A stretch of DNA of 64,000 nt from Helicobacter sp. MIT 21-1697 (lineage in GTDB: Bacteria; Campylobacterota; Campylobacteria; Campylobacterales; Helicobacteraceae), in the NCBI RefSeq assembly GCF_026241255.1, contig NZ_JAPHNC010000003.1, positions 156,554 to 220,553 on the forward strand, in the 5' to 3' direction. Positions within the stretch are counted from its first letter, which is position 1. Every line of letters starts with the position of its first letter. Position numbers and translations under genes: made by a program. Shown piece by piece: positions 57,058 to 64,000 of the stretch. The notes under the pieces are model-generated. The model had not been told where the DNA came from. It made no database searches and saw only the letters and a program-made list of their open reading frames with translations.

Positions 57058-57095
57058 CCGATTGGTCGCAGGTTCAAATCCTGCAAGGTCCACCA
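57019..57095 (+). tRNA. tRNA with CAT anticodon, probably tRNA-Ile2 (lysidine type)
   Basis: Seventy-seven bases including an encoded CCA fold as a cloverleaf: acceptor GGACCTT/AAGGTCC, D-arm GCTC/GAGC, anticodon stem with CAT at 57053-57055, and T-loop TTCAAAT. A CAT tRNA may be Met or Ile2. The acceptor pairs C4-G69 and C5-G68, which the lysidine synthetase TilS prefers, favour tRNA-Ile2, which reads AUA. The 5' 39 bases overlap the rodA coding end. Confidence 0.9.
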
Positions 57096-57232
57096 TAGCT
57101 TCTTGCAACGATTCTCTCGTATTTTCATTCATCAACTAAAATTTGTTAGCTCTTAATGAATATTTCTATATTTTTCTTAAGAAATTTTGGTATTTGCGCA
57201 TTTAGTCTCTTTTTATTTAGCAAGTTTTATGA

Positions 57233-57238
57233 TACAAT
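57233..57238 (+). promoter_or_regulatory. Probable -10 box for ppiD-ftsA-ftsZ
   Basis: TACAAT lies 33 bases before the ppiD ATG in a 177-base gap after the tRNA; no clear -35 is seen. Being the only gap before ftsZ, this is the likely start of the division operon. Confidence 0.4.
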
Positions 57239-57271
57239 AGGCATTAAAGTTACACAGAGGTTAAAACTATA

Positions 57272-58783
57272 ATGATTACTTGGATGCAAAAGCATAAAAA
57301 GTGGCTCGTTATCACTATTTGGATTAGTGCCATCGCTTTTATTGGTGCTGGAATGGTGAATTGGGGTTCTTATGGGTTTGGATTAAGCAATGATAAAGTG
57401 GCACGAGTTGGCGCGATTGATATTCATATCCCTGATTACCAAAGAGCTTATAGCGAAGTGTTTAATGAATATTCGCGTATTCCACAGCTTGGTGGTATCC
57501 TTGATGAGGCTCAAGCAAAACAGCTTGGTTTGCCGCAAATTGCCCTTCAACGAGTGCTTCAGCAAGCACAATTACTTAATTTTGCGTATGATTTGGGTTT
57601 GTCTGTGAGCGATGAGGAAGTGAGCAATGAAATTATCAATGCAAAGGTATATGTTGATAAAGAAGGTCATTTTAGCCAGCAAATCTATAAACAAGCTTTA
57701 AAAGAGCGACAAATGAGTCCAAGTGAATTTGAGGAAATAATACGCAAATCTCTTCTTATTCAAAAAATTTTTAGTGTTATGAATCTCAATATCTCCCAAT
57801 CTTCACTCCAAATCCCTATGGTATCAGTTACACCCTTAGAGATAGCCGCATTGGAAATGGCAGATTCTGTACGTGATAGACTTATGGTGAAAAGTATTCC
57901 CATTACACAGGTGGCTTTTTCATCAACAGATGATGAATTGAAAGCATTTTGGGAAACAAATGCAGATAATTGGAAAACACCTATGGAGTTTAAAATAGAA
58001 TATCTTTTTGTGCCTTTTAATGAACAACACCCGACAGATGAGGATTTGGCAAAGCATTATGAGGATTTTAAGAGTGATTATTTAGATAATGATGGGCATT
58101 TAATGAGTATGGAACAGAGCAAAAAGCAACTCACGCGTGATGTCCAAAAACTTGAAGCCCAAAGCCTTGCTAAAAGGGAATATCGTGATTTAAAAAATGG
58201 GAGCAAACAAGGAAAGATACTTGCACTGAAAGATAATGAGCGGTTTTTTATAAAAAATGGTGTGGATTTAGTAATAGCAGATATGAAAGCAGCTCAAGTA
58301 GGGCAAGTGTTAAAACCCATAGAAGCCGATGAGGGTTTTGTAACCTTGAAACTCCTTGAGAAAAAGGAAAGTGTGAATCAAAGTTTTGAAGAGGCAAAAA
58401 GTGCAGTCAAGGAGATGTATGAGCATACCAAAGCTAAAGAAAATCTTGTGAAACTTGCTCAAGAAAGTGTAAAAAATTTTGTTGGCACAGATATTGGATT
58501 TATTGATAGATTTTATAATGGTGCTATACTTACGCTTGATTCTAACCAAAAGATGCGCTTTCTTTCGCAGGTTTTTGGCAGTCAAGATAAAGAGGGCTAT
58601 GTATTATTTGATGATAAGGTGGTATTATATCGTGTATTGGAACAATCAGCCACACCTAAAGACAAGGAAAATAATATAGCAATAATGGCTAAAAATATCA
58701 AATATGGTGCAGTCCTTGATACTCTAGCAGAGAATCTGAATAAAGCTTATAAGACCACTATCTATATTGATGTAAGCAAGTGA
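57272..58783 (+). CDS. ppiD: PpiD-type periplasmic folding factor
   Basis: A membrane-anchored SurA/PpiD-like chaperone. The 503-residue protein has one N-terminal helix (about 11-30), a SurA-like helical region (KVARVGAIDIHIPDYQRAYS), a degenerate PPIC (parvulin) domain near residues 240-360 and a C-terminal helical end. Typical parvulin active-site residues are not obvious, so it may be a chaperone only. It precedes ftsA by 7 bases, the same order as in H. pylori. Confidence 0.82.
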   Translation: MITWMQKHKKWLVITIWISAIAFIGAGMVNWGSYGFGLSNDKVARVGAIDIHIPDYQRAYSEVFNEYSRIPQLGGILDEAQAKQLGLPQIALQRVLQQAQLLNFAYDLGLSVSDEEVSNEIINAKVYVDKEGHFSQQIYKQALKERQMSPSEFEEIIRKSLLIQKIFSVMNLNISQSSLQIPMVSVTPLEIAALEMADSVRDRLMVKSIPITQVAFSSTDDELKAFWETNADNWKTPMEFKIEYLFVPFNEQHPTDEDLAKHYEDFKSDYLDNDGHLMSMEQSKKQLTRDVQKLEAQSLAKREYRDLKNGSKQGKILALKDNERFFIKNGVDLVIADMKAAQVGQVLKPIEADEGFVTLKLLEKKESVNQSFEEAKSAVKEMYEHTKAKENLVKLAQESVKNFVGTDIGFIDRFYNGAILTLDSNQKMRFLSQVFGSQDKEGYVLFDDKVVLYRVLEQSATPKDKENNIAIMAKNIKYGAVLDTLAENLNKAYKTTIYIDVSK

Positions 58784-58790
58784 GGTAAAA

Positions 58791-60173
58791 GTGAATCAAA
58801 TTATATTGGGCATTGACATTGGTTCAACAAAGATTTGTTCCGTTATCGCCGAGATAAAACAAGATGGAACACCCTACATTCTCGGTTCGGGCACACATAA
58901 GGCTGATGGTATCAAAAAAGGCTCTATTACAAATATTGAGCTTGCTTCTTTGGCAATACGAAATTCTGTTAATGATGCCAAAAGAGTCGCTGATACAAAT
59001 GTAGATAAGGCAATTATATCTCTCTCTGGTGCATATACAAAAAGCATTAGAGAAAACGCAGTTGTAAATGTCCCAAGCAATGAAATTGGATTAAAAGAAA
59101 TTAATCGCGTAATGCAAACAGCTATTTATAATGCCGTGATTCCTGAAGGACACATTGTTATCCACGCGTTACCTTATGAGTTTAGGCTTGATGACCAAAG
59201 CTATGCTGAAGATCCAATGGGTATGAGTGCATCGCGCCTTGAAGCTTTTGTGCATATTGTAACAGCAAAAAAATCAGCACTTGAAAATCTTAAACGCGCA
59301 GTGCGTGAGAGTGGCATAGAAATTGAAAATATTGTTTTAAGTGCGTATGCCTCATCAATCGCAGTTTTAAGCAACGAAGAAAAAGAGCTGGGCGTAGTGT
59401 GTATAGATATGGGTGGGCAGACTTGTGATTTGATGATTTATAGTGGTTATTCTATGCGGTATAGCGACTTTCTAAGCGTGGGTTCGCATAATATCACTAT
59501 TGATTTAGCCACTGCTCTTAATACTCACCCAAGCACAGCAGAGCAAATCAAAACAGAATATGGCAAACTCATTTTAAGCGATGAAGATAAGACAAAGGCT
59601 ATTAAAGTGCCTCTTATGTCAAGTGATACAGCTACAACAAATGTAAATTTAGAAATTGTCCATGCGGTGTTATCTGCTCGTGTGGAGGAAACTTTGCAAC
59701 TTTTGGCAAAAAGCATTGAAAAAAGTGGTTTAAAAGATAAACTTGGCGCAGGTATCGCTCTCACAGGCGGTATGGCAAATCTTGATGGTATGCAAGAATT
59801 TGCATCAAGTATATTTCGCAAACCCGTAAGAATATCTAAACCCACAACTATGAATGGACTTTTTGATGGCTTAAAAGGCGCACATAGTGCTACTGCAATA
59901 GGTTTGATACTGCACGGAGCAGGGCAACATACGAATTATGAAATAGATTATGACAAAAAGATTCATTACAAAAAGAGTAATATTGTTACAAAGAATGATG
60001 ATATGAGTAACATTGGACTACCAAAAGATACTATTCAGGAGAACACAGGAAATGCAAACATCATTCATAATGATGATTTTTCACAGATTAGAACTTCAGA
60101 GAAGGATAAGCATAGCAATCCTTTTACGAGATTCTGGAATTGGGTTAAGCAAGTGGTGAGTCAATTATTTTAA
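58791..60173 (+). CDS. ftsA: Cell-division protein FtsA
   Basis: FtsA is the actin-like protein that tethers FtsZ to the membrane. The 460-residue protein starts with GTG at 58791 after GAGGTAA. Phosphate loops LGIDIGSTKICS and VCIDMGGQTCDLMIY, the adenosine loop LTGGMANLDGM, and a C-terminal amphipathic helix (RFWNWVKQVVSQLF) for membrane binding are visible. It is 12 bases before ftsZ. Confidence 0.96.
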   Translation: MNQIILGIDIGSTKICSVIAEIKQDGTPYILGSGTHKADGIKKGSITNIELASLAIRNSVNDAKRVADTNVDKAIISLSGAYTKSIRENAVVNVPSNEIGLKEINRVMQTAIYNAVIPEGHIVIHALPYEFRLDDQSYAEDPMGMSASRLEAFVHIVTAKKSALENLKRAVRESGIEIENIVLSAYASSIAVLSNEEKELGVVCIDMGGQTCDLMIYSGYSMRYSDFLSVGSHNITIDLATALNTHPSTAEQIKTEYGKLILSDEDKTKAIKVPLMSSDTATTNVNLEIVHAVLSARVEETLQLLAKSIEKSGLKDKLGAGIALTGGMANLDGMQEFASSIFRKPVRISKPTTMNGLFDGLKGAHSATAIGLILHGAGQHTNYEIDYDKKIHYKKSNIVTKNDDMSNIGLPKDTIQENTGNANIIHNDDFSQIRTSEKDKHSNPFTRFWNWVKQVVSQLF

Positions 60174-60185
60174 GGAGAGAGCAAT

Positions 60186-61400
60186 ATGGAAGACATAATT
60201 CAAGAAATTCAACCAAAAGCACAAAACGCAGTCATTGACAGCAGTGTGAATATAAGTATCCAAGAGATTCAAGATGAAACAAGCAAACAAGGTGCAGTGA
60301 TTGCAGTCATTGGTGTAGGTGGTGGTGGCTCAAATATGGTCAATTATCTTGCCAATAATAATCCACACAAAGATGTGAAGCTTATCGCAGCAAACACAGA
60401 TGTCCAAGCCCTTACAACAACACAAGCAAGTCTCAAAATGAAACTTGGTGAGCGATTGACTAAAGGTTTGGGCGCAGGTATGCGACCAGAAGTTGGTGAA
60501 AAAGCAGCACTAGAGACTTATGAGGAGATTAAAGCCGTGCTTAAAGGAGCAGATATTGTTTTTATCTCTGCTGGATTAGGTGGTGGCACAGGCACAGGAG
60601 CAGCTCCTGTAATAGCAAAAGCTGCAAAAGAAGTAGGCGCACTCACGGTTTCTATTGTAACGAAGCCTTTTAAATATGAGGGTGCTAAGCGAACACGATT
60701 AGCTGAAGAGGGTTTGCGTAATCTTAAGGCAGAGAGTGATTGTATTATTGTGATTCCAAATGAAAGGCTGCTTAATATTATTCCTAAAAATTGCAGTCGT
60801 AAAGATTCCTTTGCTTTTGTAGATAATGTCCTTGCACAAGCAGTAAATGGTATGTCTAGTGTTATCTTAAATCATACACAAGGTGATATAAATGTGGATT
60901 TTGCCGATGTTCAAACTATAATGAATCATAGGGGCTTGGCACTTATGGGTATTGGTGAAGCCACAGGTGATAATGCAGCCTATGATGCTGTGCAGCAAGC
61001 TATTGTTTCTCCTTTGCTTGATAATATTTCTATTAAAGGTGCAAAAGGTGTAGTCGTATGTATTGAATCTTGTGAATCTTATCCACAAGCGGAATTAGCT
61101 GCAGCAATGAATGAAATTAGTTCTATCATTGACCAAGAAGCAGATTTTATCCAAGGTATGCACACATTATATGATGTGCCAGAGGATTTTGTGCGCATAA
61201 CCGTGATTGCCACAGGCTTTGAAAAAGAGATTGTAAATGGCAGCAATGATTCTTTACAAAAAACAGAGCAAGAGTTGGCTTTAGAGCATTCTCGTCAAAA
61301 CATACAGCTTATACGCAATGTAAGTGGAGAAGATTATAATTTATTTAATAATAGCGATGCTCTTGAAGTGCCTACATATCTTCGTAATCAAAAAGACTAG
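60186..61400 (+). CDS. ftsZ: Cell-division tubulin FtsZ
   Basis: FtsZ forms the Z-ring. The 404-residue protein has the GTP loop AGLGGGTGTGAAPV, the T7 loop NVDFADVQTIM and a C-terminal peptide VPTYLRNQKD that binds FtsA. The N-terminal 40 residues extend beyond the E. coli start, as commonly seen in Helicobacter. It is followed by a convergent tRNA. Confidence 0.97.
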   Translation: MEDIIQEIQPKAQNAVIDSSVNISIQEIQDETSKQGAVIAVIGVGGGGSNMVNYLANNNPHKDVKLIAANTDVQALTTTQASLKMKLGERLTKGLGAGMRPEVGEKAALETYEEIKAVLKGADIVFISAGLGGGTGTGAAPVIAKAAKEVGALTVSIVTKPFKYEGAKRTRLAEEGLRNLKAESDCIIVIPNERLLNIIPKNCSRKDSFAFVDNVLAQAVNGMSSVILNHTQGDINVDFADVQTIMNHRGLALMGIGEATGDNAAYDAVQQAIVSPLLDNISIKGAKGVVVCIESCESYPQAELAAAMNEISSIIDQEADFIQGMHTLYDVPEDFVRITVIATGFEKEIVNGSNDSLQKTEQELALEHSRQNIQLIRNVSGEDYNLFNNSDALEVPTYLRNQKD

Positions 61401-61426
61401 GGATTTAAAAAAAAGAAGTTGTATAG

Positions 61427-61503
61427 TGGCGTGCTCGGAGGGATTCAAACCCCCGACCTACAGGACCGCAACCTGTTGCTCTATTCAGCTGAGCTACGAG
61501 CAC
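61427..61503 (-). tRNA. tRNA-Arg with GCG anticodon
   Basis: The minus strand folds as a cloverleaf: acceptor GTGCTCG/CGAGCAC, D-arm GCTC/GAGC, anticodon stem ACAGG/CCTGT with loop TTGCGGT, T-loop TTTGAAT, discriminator G and encoded CCA. GCG reads CGC and CGU. Most bacteria use an ACG tRNA edited to inosine for these codons, so this type is worth noting. Confidence 0.85.
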
Positions 61504-61606
61504 AAATTATTTAACTAAGCTTGGCATTCTAACTAAAATTCCTTAAAACTCACTTTACAAACTCATTGCAAATGATAAATTTAAGGATATTTAAACAAAA
61601 TCCGCG

Positions 61607-61612
61607 TATAAT
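61607..61612 (+). promoter_or_regulatory. Probable -10 box for rpsU
   Basis: TATAAT lies 38 bases before the rpsU ATG, within a stretch otherwise free of genes between the tRNA and rpsU. Confidence 0.55.
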
Positions 61613-61650
61613 GCGCCCTTTACATCTTAAAAAGAAAGCAGGTGAAAGCT

Positions 61651-61863
61651 ATGCCAGGTATTAAAGTAAAAGAAGGCGAATCTTTTGAAGAAGCGTATAG
61701 AAAATTCAAAAAACAAACAGACCGCAACCTCGTTGTAACCGAACTGCGTGCAAGAAGATTTTTTGAATCCAAAACTGAAAAGCGTAAAAAACAAAAGATT
61801 AATGCAAAGAAAAAAATGCTTAAACGACTTTATATGCTCCGCCGCTATGAGTCTAAACTTTAA
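61651..61863 (+). CDS. rpsU: 30S ribosomal protein S21
   Basis: S21 is a small, very basic 30S protein needed for translation initiation. The 70-residue product begins [17 protein letters not shown] and ends with a lysine/arginine-rich helix ([19 protein letters not shown]). The ATG at 61651 is preferred to the in-frame GTG at 61642 because AGGTG lies at suitable spacing and the family starts with this methionine. Confidence 0.95.
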   Translation: MPGIKVKEGESFEEAYRKFKKQTDRNLVVTELRARRFFESKTEKRKKQKINAKKKMLKRLYMLRRYESKL

Positions 61864-61883
61864 ATAAAAGAATCTAGCTCCTC

Positions 61884-61901
61884 CTCTTTAGCCTTAAAGA
61901 G
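61884..61901 (+). terminator. Stem-loop after rpsU, weak terminator candidate
   Basis: CTCTTTA and TAAAGAG form a perfect 7-bp stem with a 4-base loop 20 bases after the rpsU stop. No T-run follows, so intrinsic termination would be poor. Confidence 0.3.
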
Positions 61902-61965
61902 TATAGGGGAGGGTGATTCCCAAACTCTCTTTTCTGCTACCTTTATACACAAAATGGAGTAAGAG

Positions 61966-62706
61966 ATGAATGAAACTAATCTTGTAGAAATCTCGCATTT
62001 AAGCAAAACTTATAAGGATACTATTGCCCTTTATGATATAAACTTACACATTCCTCAAGGCAAAATCATTGGATTGCTCGGACCAAATGGCAGTGGCAAA
62101 AGCACATTGATTAAGATTCTCGTAGGGCTTTTGCGTCAATATCAAGGTGAAGTGCTAATTTGTAGGCATAAGCCAAGTCTTTATACCAAAGAAATCACTG
62201 CATATTTGCCCGATAGAAATATCCTCAATCCTAGAATGAATGCTCTGCAATGTATAAAGTATTTTTCAGATTTTTTTGCTGATTTTGATGAAAGCAAGGC
62301 AAAGCAAATGTGTGAAAATTTGCGCATTTCTTTAGAATCTCATCTTAAAAGCCTCTCTAAAGGCACGATTGAAAAATTACATTTAATCCTTGCACTTGCG
62401 CGTGAGGCGAAGCTTTATATCCTTGATGAGCCTATTGCCGGAGTCGATCCTTACTCAAGAGAGAAAGTTTTTGAGTTGATTAAAAAGTATGTTCCCAAGC
62501 ATTCAAGTGTAATTCTGGCTACTCACCTTGTCAATGATGTGCAACCTATTCTTGATGATGTGATATTTTTATATGAGGGGCGTGTGTTGCATTATGAGAG
62601 TGTGCAAAGCCTTGTGAGTGCGTATGAGAATCTCCAAGCCGCGTTTAAAGCCGAAGTTGGGAGATTAGATTCTATGGCAGATTCTATAAATGGAGAGTGG
62701 AAATGA
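61966..62706 (+). CDS. ABC transporter ATP-binding protein
   Basis: The ATPase of an ABC-2-type export or membrane-remodelling system. The 246-residue protein has Walker A GPNGSGKST, Walker B LYILDEPIAGVDP and an H-loop LATHL. The signature is LSKGTIEKL, not LSGGQ. It overlaps the permease gene by 10 bases, so the two work together. Substrate unknown. Confidence 0.9.
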   Translation: MNETNLVEISHLSKTYKDTIALYDINLHIPQGKIIGLLGPNGSGKSTLIKILVGLLRQYQGEVLICRHKPSLYTKEITAYLPDRNILNPRMNALQCIKYFSDFFADFDESKAKQMCENLRISLESHLKSLSKGTIEKLHLILALAREAKLYILDEPIAGVDPYSREKVFELIKKYVPKHSSVILATHLVNDVQPILDDVIFLYEGRVLHYESVQSLVSAYENLQAAFKAEVGRLDSMADSINGEWK

Positions 62707-63392
62707 AAGGATTTTTGACATTTTTTAAATATGAATTTGTCTCTAGCGCAAAGCCTTTGAGTTTCGCCTATGGTATGGGAATGTTTGCCTCACTTTTATT
62801 ATGGGCTACTAACCACGATTTTATTTCTATGCCTTTGCGTGATATGTGTGAAACACTGCTGTTTGTCCTTATGGCGAGTGGTTATGCTGCTTTTTGTGTA
62901 TTGCTTATAGTGAGAGTATTTCAGACATTTTGGGTGGAGATTTTTGGCGATAGGGGATATTTGACACTGACTTTGCCCATCAGCCTTGATGTGATTTTGT
63001 TTTCAAAAATTCTCAATCTTTTGTTTTGGGCGTGTGCTGCTGCTATTCTTTCTCAATTTATAGAGATTATTGATAATCCACAAGCTTTTTTGCACTTTGG
63101 CTTACGCCATTACTTGGAGTATTTGTATTTTCTTAAATTCCCGATTTTGGTGTTGTATTATATAACGCTTATACTTTTTGTTACTGCACTGCTTAATGCA
63201 CTTAGAATCCGCACTCTTGTGCTTCTCAAAGGCTTTGGCTTAGTCATTATAATCCAGCTTATCCATACTTTTATCTCTACAATGTTTTTTCCTTATTTTG
63301 TTCTTATGGATTTTTGTATGGATTTGCTTGGTATTATTGTATTTTATTCTTGTGCGCGGTATTTGATTATGTATAAATTGGAACTTGAATGA
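62697..63392 (+). CDS. ABC transporter permease
   Basis: The 231-residue integral membrane protein has about six hydrophobic segments (near residues 20-40, 55-78, 98-118, 148-170, 175-198 and 205-222) and no transport signature. Position and overlap with the ATPase identify it as the partner. It overlaps the following gene by 4 bases (ATGA), which may link it to lipid or envelope modification. Confidence 0.8.
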   Translation: MEMKGFLTFFKYEFVSSAKPLSFAYGMGMFASLLLWATNHDFISMPLRDMCETLLFVLMASGYAAFCVLLIVRVFQTFWVEIFGDRGYLTLTLPISLDVILFSKILNLLFWACAAAILSQFIEIIDNPQAFLHFGLRHYLEYLYFLKFPILVLYYITLILFVTALLNALRIRTLVLLKGFGLVIIIQLIHTFISTMFFPYFVLMDFCMDLLGIIVFYSCARYLIMYKLELE

Positions 63393-64000
63393 AGCTTTTT
63401 AGCAACGCCCTGCTTTTTAGAATCTATATTATTTTGCTGTTTTTAAATACAATCATTCTCTTTGGTTCGCAATATTTTGTTTATACCAAGCATTGGGATT
63501 TGTATTGGTTTAGCTCATTTTTTTATCGCGAATTGCTGCTGTGCGTGAGCTATTTTTTAGCTTTTTGGCTCTTTTCCCTACTACCCCAAAAGCTTGGCAA
63601 AGCGTTAGCGTGGATTATTTTGTTTTTGAGCATACTTTGTTTTATTACTGATGTATTTTTGCTCTATACTTTTGATACAAATCTTAATTCTTATCTTGTC
63701 ATTGTTGCCCTAGAGACAAATCCACAAGAGAGCGCGGATTTTTTGCGCAATTATGTGAGTCTCCCGCTTTGTGGTATTTATGCACTTTTTGGCATTTTAT
63801 GCTTGATTTTATGGCATAAAATTACACCTTTTGCACCCTCACGCAAGTGCGCACATAGAATCTACACTGCACTTATTCTTGGTATAGGCATTTTGGCACT
63901 GATGATTTTTACACAAACAAAGCCGCTTAATGAGGATTGGTCGGATATGTTGTATAATTACACAAAGCAGACTTATCGTGCGATTGAAAATACACGAGGA
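63389..64000 (+). CDS. Phosphoethanolamine transferase (EptA/CptA type), cut by window edge
   Basis: The frame is open for 204 codons to the window end. The N-terminal membrane domain has about five helices (near residues 9-30, 44-60, 65-88, 120-140 and 160-178) and the periplasmic loop motif VALETNPQESADFL, typical of enzymes that move phosphoethanolamine from phosphatidylethanolamine to lipid A or core sugars. The catalytic sulfatase-fold part lies outside the window. It is coupled to the ABC permease. Confidence 0.8.
   Translation, partial: MKLFSNALLFRIYIILLFLNTIILFGSQYFVYTKHWDLYWFSSFFYRELLLCVSYFLAFWLFSLLPQKLGKALAWIILFLSILCFITDVFLLYTFDTNLNSYLVIVALETNPQESADFLRNYVSLPLCGIYALFGILCLILWHKITPFAPSRKCAHRIYTALILGIGILALMIFTQTKPLNEDWSDMLYNYTKQTYRAIENTRG

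Overview
The window looks like chromosome of an enterohepatic Helicobacter close to H. hepaticus. The evidence is the AT-rich coding sequence, the frequent TTG and GTG starts, the fliW, cheV, hypA and ftsA-ftsZ neighbourhoods, and gene order shared with H. pylori and Campylobacter (from memory: pyrH-rpoZ-spoT-tyrS-NPD-amiA; cheY-prmA-ftsH-PSD-like-pssA; lpxB-hypA; rodA/rluD-FlpA-trmB-ftsE-ftsX-envC-flaG-fliD-fliS; ppiD-ftsA-ftsZ). Species is inference; no rRNA is present to confirm it.

Layout. 1-3 kb: lon (cut by the window edge) and bamD, leftward. 3.1-11.3 kb: a rightward train fliW, proC, tgt, rbfA, rimP, ribD, a tRNA methyltransferase, three poorly known genes and pyrH. 11.4-18.9 kb: rpoZ, spoT, tyrS, an NPD-type flavoenzyme, amiA, a membrane protein and hisA. 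19-27.6 kb: cheY, prmA, ftsH, a PSD-like protein, pssA, cheV, nspC, dus and an Hcp-type Sel1 protein. 27.6-32 kb is an accessory, phase-variable patch: a GT11 fucosyltransferase switched off by an 11-base G tract, a BspA-like lipoprotein behind a T15 promoter tract, an NSS transporter carrying a G9 tract, and a frameshifted secreted ORF. 32-37.2 kb: lpxB, a coiled-coil protein, hypA, ispG, proA, an EptA-like fragment and an outer-membrane protein. 37.2-42 kb: a HicBA toxin-antitoxin pair lying between a broken type IIG restriction-modification gene (two frameshifts plus a G12 tract) and a decayed second copy of that gene's 3' end. 42-46.4 kb: a membrane protein, gatB, an outer-membrane-like protein, gpsA and hup. 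46.5-55.8 kb: leftward flagellar filament genes (flaG, fliD, fliS, FliT-like) and the division/envelope set (envC-like, ftsX, ftsE, trmB, FlpA-like, rluD-like). 55.9-61.4 kb: rodA, a CAU tRNA, ppiD, ftsA, ftsZ. 61.4-64 kb: tRNA-Arg, rpsU, an ABC exporter and a phosphoethanolamine transferase cut by the window edge.

Most of the window is housekeeping. What stands out is hypermutable homopolymer tracts acting on surface, restriction and promoter functions, and several single-base frameshifts that can be placed to within a few bases. I saw no CRISPR array, IS element, prophage or rRNA. I did not find a convincing new multi-gene system; the best leads are the mirrored divergent promoter at 28664-28703, the duplicated restriction-enzyme tail around hicBA, and the unnamed three-part protein at 8226-9653.
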